Positions 24,224 through 30,208 of a stretch of 30,208 nucleotides of DNA are shown piece by piece. The notes beneath the pieces were generated by a model, which was given only the letters and a program-made list of their open reading frames with translations, did not search any database and was not told where the DNA came from. The position numbers and the translations under genes were made by a program. The stretch comes from an uncultured Succinivibrio sp. (GTDB lineage Bacteria; Pseudomonadota; Gammaproteobacteria; Enterobacterales; Succinivibrionaceae). How positions within the stretch are numbered: the first letter of the stretch is position 1; each line of letters starts with the position of its first letter. Location: contig CAAGLL010000060.1 in the NCBI GenBank assembly GCA_900770725.1, positions 1 through 30,208 on the forward strand. The letters are read 5' to 3'.

Positions 24224-25375
24224 TCAAATCTTAAGCGCCGACTCGATGATCGCGCCGCCCAGGCAGGCCTGCCCGGCGTAGAACACGACCGACTGCCCGG
24301 GGGCGACGGCGGCGACCGGCTCTTTAAACCTCACCTCAAGCCTGGTCCCGCGCCTTATGACGTCGCACGCAACGTCAGGCTGGCGGTAGCGGATCTTGCA
24401 GGTGCAGGAGAACGGGGCCTCGGGGGCGCCGGCAATCCAGGTCTCGCCTGATGCCATGAGTCCCTTTGACCACAGCGCGGGGTTGTCATGGCCCTGCGCG
24501 ACTATGAGTTCGTTGCGCTCGATGTCCTTGCCCACGACATACCAGGGCTCGCCGTCGCTTCCGGAGTGCCCGCCGATGCCCAGGCCCTTGCGCTGGCCGA
24601 TGGTCGCGTACATGAGCCCGTCGTGCCTGCCGACGACCACGCCCTCGGTGGTCACGATGTCGCCGGGCTTTGCGGGGAGGAAGCGGGAGAGGAACTCGTG
24701 GAAGCGCTTCTCGCCGATGAAGCAGATCCCGGTGGAGTCCTTTTTCGAGGCCGTGGAGAGGCCGCGCGAGGCGGCCATGGCGCGCACCATCGGCTTCTCA
24801 AGCCCGCCCACCGGGAAGAGCACGCGCGGCAGCACCGCGCCGTCGATGGCGTGCAGGAAGTAGCTCTGATCCTTGTTGCGGTCCGAGCCCCTCATGAGCA
24901 AGGGCCTGTCCGTGTTGAAAGACCTGCGGCAGTAGTGCCCGGTGGCGATGAAGTCGGCCTTGAGGTCCTGCACCGCGTAGTCCAGGAAGGCCTTGAACTT
25001 GATCTCCTTGTTGCACAGGATGTCGGGGTTCGGCGTGCGCCCGGCGCGGTACTCGGAGAGGAAGTTCTCAAAGACGTTGTCCCAGTACTCGGCTGCGAAG
25101 TTGATGGTCTTAAGCTCGATGCCGAGCTTGTCGCAGACTGCCTGCGCGTCCTCGCGGTCCTTGGCCGCCGAGCAGTAGGTGTCGGTGTCGTCCTCCTCCC
25201 AGTTCTTCATGAAGAGGGCGGTGACCTTCATGCCGTGCTCCTTCAAGAGCGCGGCCGAGACCGAGGAGTCGACGCCGCCTGAGAGTCCGACGACCACGCT
25301 CCTGCCCTTGAGATCCCCGTACGGGATCTCGGGATCGAGCAGCGGCTCCTCGATGGGCTTGGGTTCTGCGGTCAT
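24224..25375 (-). CDS. mnmA: tRNA-specific 2-thiouridylase
   Basis: MnmA adds sulfur at position 2 of the wobble uridine (U34) in tRNAs for Lys, Glu and Gln, using sulfur relayed from the Tus system. The 383-residue protein has the ATP-binding PP-loop SGGVDSS (residues 32-38), the catalytic Cys121 in NPDILCNKEIKF and the second catalytic Cys218 in STGICFIGE. It carries about 20 extra N-terminal residues before the PP-loop domain compared with E. coli. The ATG at 25375 overlaps the nudJ stop as ATGA, so translation is coupled. The longer in-frame start at 25438 would lie inside nudJ and is not favoured. Confidence 0.96.
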   Translation of the reverse strand: MTAEPKPIEEPLLDPEIPYGDLKGRSVVVGLSGGVDSSVSAALLKEHGMKVTALFMKNWEEDDTDTYCSAAKDREDAQAVCDKLGIELKTINFAAEYWDNVFENFLSEYRAGRTPNPDILCNKEIKFKAFLDYAVQDLKADFIATGHYCRRSFNTDRPLLMRGSDRNKDQSYFLHAIDGAVLPRVLFPVGGLEKPMVRAMAASRGLSTASKKDSTGICFIGEKRFHEFLSRFLPAKPGDIVTTEGVVVGRHDGLMYATIGQRKGLGIGGHSGSDGEPWYVVGKDIERNELIVAQGHDNPALWSKGLMASGETWIAGAPEAPFSCTCKIRYRQPDVACDVIRRGTRLEVRFKEPVAAVAPGQSVVFYAGQACLGGAIIESALKI

Positions 25376-25839
25376 GGGAGCACGATATGGATTGCAGACA
25401 GCGGGATGCGCTGGCCCTTGAGGTAGTCCTCCATGCAAAGGCCCACCAGGCGGGTGCGCCAGTTGGCGCGGCCTTCCATGATCTCGTCCTTCGTGTACCA
25501 GCGCACGTTCCTGATCTCATGGTCGGGATCGCGCGGGGTGAAAGATTCAGGCACGGACTTGAGCCTGGCTGCAAAGCAGAAGCGCTCGATGGTCTCGTAG
25601 TCCTTCACGTAGTCGTAGATGCCGGAAAGCGCGGTGAGCTCCACCTCGCAGCCGGTCTCCTCGTAGCCCTCGCGGCGCGCCGCGTCGAGTATGCTCTCGC
25701 GCGCCTCGATGTGGCCTGACGGCATCCCGAACACCGGGCGGCCGCCCTGATCGTCGTTGGTCTCCTCGACCATGAGGAACTTCCCCTCGTGCTCGATGAT
25801 GAGGGCGACGGTCGAATTGGGCTTGAATCTCTCAGTCAT
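25372..25839 (-). CDS. nudJ: Nudix hydrolase, NudJ type
   Basis: The 155-residue protein is a Nudix hydrolase. The Nudix box runs from Gly42 to Cys64 (G-x5-E-x7-RE-x2-EE-x-G, with Gly58 at a usually bulky position). NudJ in E. coli removes phosphate from nucleoside di- and triphosphates and from thiamine pyrophosphate precursors; the substrate here is inferred from position and similarity. It is first in the nudJ-mnmA-hflD-purB operon, as in E. coli. AGGAGA lies 7 bases before the ATG at 25839. Its stop overlaps the mnmA start by 4 bases. TAAAAT on the minus strand shortly upstream may be a -10 box, without a clear -35. Confidence 0.9.
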   Translation of the reverse strand: MTERFKPNSTVALIIEHEGKFLMVEETNDDQGGRPVFGMPSGHIEARESILDAARREGYEETGCEVELTALSGIYDYVKDYETIERFCFAARLKSVPESFTPRDPDHEIRNVRWYTKDEIMEGRANWRTRLVGLCMEDYLKGQRIPLSAIHIVLP

Positions 25840-26044
25840 GTGTGTCTCCTAAGAGGGGTATTTTAGCAGACTCAGGCCGCCGCCCCCGCTTTGGATCAAC
25901 GCTCCGAGCCCTCCGTAAGCCGCGCTTGAGCCTCCTTTCCAAAGCGGGGGCGCTCACCTTGGCAGTTGATCCCCAAAAGGTGATCTGGCGCGCCCATTGG
26001 GCGGAAATCTTGGGATCTGCCTCTCCAAAGCATGGAAAATGGTC

Positions 26045-26053
26045 TGATATACT
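26045..26053 (+). promoter_or_regulatory. Extended -10 promoter of the autotransporter gene
   Basis: TGATATACT matches the extended -10 pattern TGnTATAAT at eight of nine positions, counting n as free. No good -35 is visible, as is usual for this class. The leader to the ATG at 26129 would be about 70 bases. Confidence 0.5.
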
Positions 26054-26128
26054 TTGAAATAAAACGACTTTTTGTACAGCCGTTTGGATCCTTCAGGCAA
26101 ATTGCTACAAAAACAGCGGAGAGAACTC

Positions 26129-29100
26129 ATGAAAAGGATGCCGGAGGGGCGCCTTCAAGCGCGCCCCCGCCTAAAGGCCAGCGCGATCGCCTCGGCCATC
26201 GCCATGGCGCTCTCGAGCATGGCCGCCCAGTCCCAGGAGAGCGTGATCGTAAGCTCAGGCTCAAAGCCGATGTTCGAGCTCGACTTCTACAACGACCATG
26301 CGGCAGCCACGAGCACGATCCCCTCGTGGGGCCTTGATGAGGCGCAAAAGCAGGGGATCGTGCTCGGGGCCTCCTACATGGCGGAGGTCCTGGCCCCGGG
26401 CAGCCGCAACCAGCTGCACCAGGGCAGCGGGGCGGTGCCGCTTACGATCATCCTGCACTCCGAGGATGGCAGCGACGACAACGCGGCGGCAGAATCGAGC
26501 CTCTACTCCCCGATAGACACGCAAAACGGCGCGTACACGCGCTTTCAGAAGGCGATCATCGACGGCGTCTGGTCGCAGGTCGATTTCAGCGACAGCGCCA
26601 ACGCCCTAAGCGAGGATGGCGAGCCGCTTGACAGCAGCCACACCTCCGCGGAGTACTACCCGGTCGGGCTCTACATCATCAACCAGTCGGACAGCAGATC
26701 CGCAGCGCCCTACCTCTATCCCGTCCCGACCTTGAGCTCGCCTGCCGAGCTCACCTCCGTCTCCATGCACGAGATGCTCCACGCGATGGGCATCTCCTGC
26801 GGCGCGCAGGTGAGCGCGGGATCCCCTTATGCCACGGCCTGGGACTACACGAGGTTCGCCGCGCACCTCGTCTCCTACGCGGTCGGGGAGAACGGCACCC
26901 CGGGAAGTGCAAGCTACCGGGTTAACCAGAAGTCCTCGGATGGAAGGAAGCTTGCCTACAACGACCATGTGAGCAGGCCCTCGGACACCTACGCCGGGGA
27001 TGACAACTTCCTCGTGGGCAGCGGCGCCCAAAGCGGGGTCTACTTTGAAGGCGCCAACGTCTCGGAAGTGCTCAAGGGCGCCCTCCCGGGCGTGCCGGTC
27101 AACGGCTACGAGGGGAGCGGGGCATCGCTCGACTTCGACCTCTCGCACCTGGAGCTTGCGCATTCGATGATGAGCCACCAGAACTGGCGCAACTACACCA
27201 CGCTCATGGAGGCCGAGTACGCAGTCCTGCAGGACATCGGCTACGACATCGACCGCAGGAACCTCTTTGGAGGATCCGAGTACCGCAGCAACCAGATCTA
27301 CACCAACGCCTCGCCGTACTATGCGCGGAACGCCGAGCGCAGCGCCTACCTTCAAGGCGTGCCGAACCTCATGCCGCTCGGCGTGGGCTTCCACCTCTAC
27401 GGCTCGCTCGACAAGATAACCCAGGGGGCCGATCTGCTCGCCGACGGCGAGGGCGGCGTCGGCATCCGCAACGACGGCAGCAGCAACGTCATCACCATTC
27501 CAAAGGGGGTGAGGGTCACCGCCAACGGCACGCGCGGCAGCGGCGTGCTCTTCGCGTACGGCACGAACAACCGCCTCGTGGTGGACGGCGCGGTCGAGGC
27601 GCAGGGCGCAGGAGGCAAGGCGCTCAACTTCGACTTCGGCACGAACCTCATCGACGAGGAAGGCGAAAGCCGCGGCTCCTACATCCACACGGGGGAGAAC
27701 GGGCAGGACCTGCCGCTGTCGGGCAAGGATCCCGACAGCGGCTACGCGCTCGACTTGGACGGCGCGCTCATGCGCAGCGTCGCGATCTCAGGGAGCGTGA
27801 GGGGCAGCGCCGCGGCCATCTACATGTCGGGCAACGCGCTGGTGCGCAGCATCGGGATCCTGAAGGGAGCCTCGCTTGAAGGCGACATCGTAAGCCTCTG
27901 GGACCCGGACTTGCCAAAGGTGCAGAGGGATCAGGCCAACGGCCACAGCCTCTACACCACGCTCACCTTCGGCGCGCTGCTTGACGACGAGCTCGTGCCC
28001 CGCGAGGACGCGGGCGATCCCGCCTTCTCCATGAGCTACGCGGGGAATATCCACGGCCCCAGCTCAATCCGCATGAAGGTGGCCGCAGGCAGGCTCGAGG
28101 CCTCAGGCAGCATCGATGTCAAGAGCCTCGACAACTACGGGACCCTCGCCTTAAGCCAGGTAGCATATGGCAACCGCGTCAGCGCCGGGGAGTTTTCAAA
28201 CCACGCCGGGGCCAACCTGGTAACCGAGCTCATGGAGGACGGCTCCATCTCGACCATCGAGGTGAGCTCCAGCGCCAGCCTCGACGGCACCTGGACGGTG
28301 CGCCCCCATGCCGAGGGCTACATCAGGAACGGGCAGAGCATCGCCCTCAAGGCCCAAAGCCCGATCGAGGGCGCGGGCAGCGTGAGCGGCTCTTTTGCGT
28401 CCTACGCCATGGAGACCGGCTCCAAGACGCTCAAGGGCACTTTCGACGGGAACACAGCGACCTTCACGAGGGACAAGGACGCGTACAGCTCAAAGACCTC
28501 GGATGATGAGAAGAAGGACGTCGCCAAGGGCATAGACGGCGCGGCAGGCGACGCGCAGGGCGGCATGCGCGATCTGGTAGCCGCGCTCGACTTCCTGCCA
28601 GAGGGGATCTCCTACGATAAGGCCATGGCCGCATTGAGCCCCGAGGTCTACAACAGCTCATCGTCAATCGCGCTGCGCGACGCCTCGCGCTCAAGCAGGA
28701 CGCTCTCAAGCCTGCTCAAGGCCTCCTCGCTCCACGGCCCCGTCACCGGGACCGGGGCGCTGGGCAGCGCCTACCTCACGGCAGGGCCCGCCGATGGGCG
28801 CATCGGCTTTAGCGACAAGGTGTTCTTCATTGAGCCTTACGGCGAGATCCACAAGCAGGACGGGCGGCGCAACAGCCCGGATCTCGACTCGTACTCAGGC
28901 GGGATCATCGCAGGAGTCTCATTCGTCCGGGACGATGGCCTCGTGTGGGGCGTAAACGGCGGGGCTTCCGTGCGCCACACCCTGGCCTCGGGGGATCTGC
29001 ACTCCGACAGCATCAAGTCCGCAGGCGCCTTCCTGGGCGTCCACGCCTTCCTCGCCCCGCCTGAGTGGGGCGGCACTTACGCCACGCTCTTGGCCAAGGC

Positions 29101-29659
29101 CGGACTCTACGAGAACCGCTCCAAGCGCCATGTGGACCTGCCTGGCTTCAATGCCACCTCCAAGGCCGACTATGGCTCGGTGTCCTGGAACGTCTTTGCT
29201 GAGGCAGGCCACGACTTCAAGTGGGGCGCGGCCGCGTTCGGCCCCATGGCCTCGCTTGAGTACGCGGCCGACTCCCACGGCTCCTTCAAGGAGCACGGCA
29301 GCGGCTCAGTCGACTTGAAGGTGCACTCGGACACTGCGGACTCATTGAAACTCTCCTTGGGCATGCACCACCTGCACCGCATCGCCGCGCTGGGCGGGTA
29401 CGCGCTCAAGGGCGATCTCAGCGTGCGCTACGCGCGCGAGCTGCTTGAGACCGATTTCTCGACCCGCTCGTCCTTCCGCTCTGGCAACGGCTACGAGTTC
29501 ACCACCAGCACCGAGTCTTCAAGCCGCAACATGGGTGTCGCAGGCTACGAGCTTACGGCCTCCTCGGGCATGCGTACTTTCAGCCTGAGCGCCGAGTACG
29601 AGCTTGGAGACAGGAACTCGGCCTTCAGCCTTGGAGCCTACTTCAACGCAAGGTTCTAG
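26129..29659 (+). CDS. Type V autotransporter with HExxH metalloprotease-like passenger
   Basis: The 1176-residue protein has a long basic signal peptide (residues 1 to about 35, hydrophobic core ASAIASAIAMALSSM). The passenger begins with a metalloprotease-like domain carrying HEMLHAMG (214-221), the HExxHxxG zinc motif. A Met-turn-like stretch HSMMSH lies at 345-350, with His340 close by. The short-spaced third ligand of classic metzincins is absent, with Cys at 224, so a late His, as in leishmanolysin-like enzymes, is a possibility. A glycine-rich, probably beta-helical region follows (about 430-800). The C-terminal 280 residues form the autotransporter beta-barrel, ending in Phe (YFNARF). 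The ATG at 26129 has GGAGAGA upstream. A surface or secreted protease acting on host or mucus proteins is inferred; the substrate is unknown. Confidence 0.85.
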   Translation: MKRMPEGRLQARPRLKASAIASAIAMALSSMAAQSQESVIVSSGSKPMFELDFYNDHAAATSTIPSWGLDEAQKQGIVLGASYMAEVLAPGSRNQLHQGSGAVPLTIILHSEDGSDDNAAAESSLYSPIDTQNGAYTRFQKAIIDGVWSQVDFSDSANALSEDGEPLDSSHTSAEYYPVGLYIINQSDSRSAAPYLYPVPTLSSPAELTSVSMHEMLHAMGISCGAQVSAGSPYATAWDYTRFAAHLVSYAVGENGTPGSASYRVNQKSSDGRKLAYNDHVSRPSDTYAGDDNFLVGSGAQSGVYFEGANVSEVLKGALPGVPVNGYEGSGASLDFDLSHLELAHSMMSHQNWRNYTTLMEAEYAVLQDIGYDIDRRNLFGGSEYRSNQIYTNASPYYARNAERSAYLQGVPNLMPLGVGFHLYGSLDKITQGADLLADGEGGVGIRNDGSSNVITIPKGVRVTANGTRGSGVLFAYGTNNRLVVDGAVEAQGAGGKALNFDFGTNLIDEEGESRGSYIHTGENGQDLPLSGKDPDSGYALDLDGALMRSVAISGSVRGSAAAIYMSGNALVRSIGILKGASLEGDIVSLWDPDLPKVQRDQANGHSLYTTLTFGALLDDELVPREDAGDPAFSMSYAGNIHGPSSIRMKVAAGRLEASGSIDVKSLDNYGTLALSQVAYGNRVSAGEFSNHAGANLVTELMEDGSISTIEVSSSASLDGTWTVRPHAEGYIRNGQSIALKAQSPIEGAGSVSGSFASYAMETGSKTLKGTFDGNTATFTRDKDAYSSKTSDDEKKDVAKGIDGAAGDAQGGMRDLVAALDFLPEGISYDKAMAALSPEVYNSSSSIALRDASRSSRTLSSLLKASSLHGPVTGTGALGSAYLTAGPADGRIGFSDKVFFIEPYGEIHKQDGRRNSPDLDSYSGGIIAGVSFVRDDGLVWGVNGGASVRHTLASGDLHSDSIKSAGAFLGVHAFLAPPEWGGTYATLLAKAGLYENRSKRHVDLPGFNATSKADYGSVSWNVFAEAGHDFKWGAAAFGPMASLEYAADSHGSFKEHGSGSVDLKVHSDTADSLKLSLGMHHLHRIAALGGYALKGDLSVRYARELLETDFSTRSSFRSGNGYEFTTSTESSSRNMGVAGYELTASSGMRTFSLSAEYELGDRNSAFSLGAYFNARF

Positions 29660-30057
29660 GACGGCAGACCCTGGTCATGGAGCTGTCCCGGCGTCCAAGC
29701 CTTTGGTTTCAAATGGTCTGGCACCGTGCCGCTCCATGGCTGGCTCCATGCTCCGCCTGACGCAGATGCAGGCCCCGGGAGCCATCCGCCGGGCCTGCCG
29801 CGCCAGATGATGAACCTCGGACTGATCCTGATGACGGCTGCTCCTGCGTCCGGCACCGCGTTCACCTGCAAGAACGCTGGCGGCGCAAATTCTCCCTCTA
29901 GTCTTGCCTGATACGCAAAATGCATTTGCCCGGCGCCAAGCTAGACGACAAATTCTTGGGATTTCAAACAGCTATGATATAATCGAAAATAAAGGCGGCA
30001 GATTGGCAAATGTGTTTTCCACCTGGTGCCAAAGCCTTTGTTAAGAGGAGAGAATAC
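29660..30057. other. Intergenic region after the autotransporter, no gene supported
   Basis: This 398-base stretch has GC-rich DNA in its first 250 bases with short open frames on both strands but no convincing ribosome sites or family motifs. It may be a decayed gene, or chance. No U-tract terminator was found after the autotransporter. The last 110 bases are AT-rich and carry the promoter of the next gene. Confidence 0.5.
29956..29983 (+). promoter_or_regulatory. Promoter of the AAA-ATPase-like gene
   Basis: TTGGGA (29956-29961), a 16-base spacer and a perfect TATAAT (29978-29983) preceded by TGA, so also an extended -10. The leader to the ATG at 30058 is about 68 bases. Confidence 0.7.
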
Positions 30058-30208
30058 ATGCAGGAGAAGAAGCCCAGAGCCGGAACGGAGGACTTTGAGA
30101 AGCTCATATCCTCAAACAGCTACTACGTGGACAAGACCAGGTTCCTGCGGCCGCTGCTTGAGGACACGGGCGATGTCGCGCTGTTCACAAGGCCCCGGCG
30201 CTTTGGCA
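30058..30208 (+). CDS. AAA-ATPase-like / PD-(D/E)XK nuclease family protein, 5' part only
   Basis: The first 50 residues are present before the window ends. The pattern GTEDFEKLISSNSYYVDKTR...LFTRPRRFG is the start of the AAA-ATPase-like family (Pfam AAA-ATPase_like), where the text just past the window should read as a Walker A motif (GKT). Full-length members usually carry a C-terminal PD-(D/E)XK nuclease-like domain, which cannot be checked here. AGGAG lies about 8 bases before the ATG at 30058, and a strong promoter precedes it. These genes often occur in many copies in gut anaerobes; their function is poorly known. Confidence 0.85.
   Translation, partial: MQEKKPRAGTEDFEKLISSNSYYVDKTRFLRPLLEDTGDVALFTRPRRFG

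Noticed and set aside
29604..29925. Short frames on both strands after the autotransporter
   Set aside because: They have no ribosome sites or family motifs, and the two strands' frames overlap each other; kept only as an unassigned intergenic region.

Overview
The window reads as a piece of chromosome from a GC-rich gammaproteobacterium. The thrA-thrB-thrC operon and the block nudJ-mnmA-hflD-purB match the order known in Escherichia coli, and gntK, edd and a LacI-type GntR are also of gammaproteobacterial type. A PerR-like regulator, a phosphate transporter of the kind I associate with Bacteroidetes, two chemoreceptors and a large autotransporter suggest a motile, host-associated anaerobe or facultative anaerobe, possibly Succinivibrionaceae-like. 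The lineage is an inference, because no rRNA or other marker gene lies in the window.

Layout. Positions 1-1035 hold an Ala/Ser-rich unknown gene on the minus strand and a divergent control region. Positions 1036-5778 carry the threonine operon thrABC, closed by two tandem hairpins, the second a strong terminator. Positions 6000-8392 carry a TelA-XpaC pair, translationally coupled through a GTGA overlap. Positions 8512-11100 encode a PiT phosphate transporter with a long cytoplasmic tail. Positions 11288-16914 form a gluconate/Entner-Doudoroff locus: a GntR-type LacI repressor on the minus strand, a chemoreceptor, then gntK and edd overlapping by 8 bases. GntR-like operators lie in front of both the repressor and gntK. 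KDPG aldolase (eda) is not in the window.

Positions 17067-21850 are all on the minus strand: a second chemoreceptor, an ISL3-family insertion sequence with recognisable inverted repeats, a PerR-like Fur-family regulator and a GntR/FCD-family regulator with a cluster of inverted repeats upstream. Positions 22153-25839 are the minus-strand operon nudJ-mnmA-hflD-purB (Nudix hydrolase, tRNA 2-thiouridylase, HflD, adenylosuccinate lyase). Positions 26129-29659 encode a 1176-residue autotransporter with an HExxH motif in its passenger. The window ends inside an AAA-ATPase-like gene that has a well-formed promoter.

I saw no rRNA, tRNA, CRISPR array or prophage module. The least ordinary parts are the operator architecture of the gluconate locus with a chemoreceptor inside it, the insertion sequence sitting in the U-tract of the perR terminator, the 58-base inverted-repeat structure upstream of the GntR/FCD gene, and the metalloprotease-like autotransporter.
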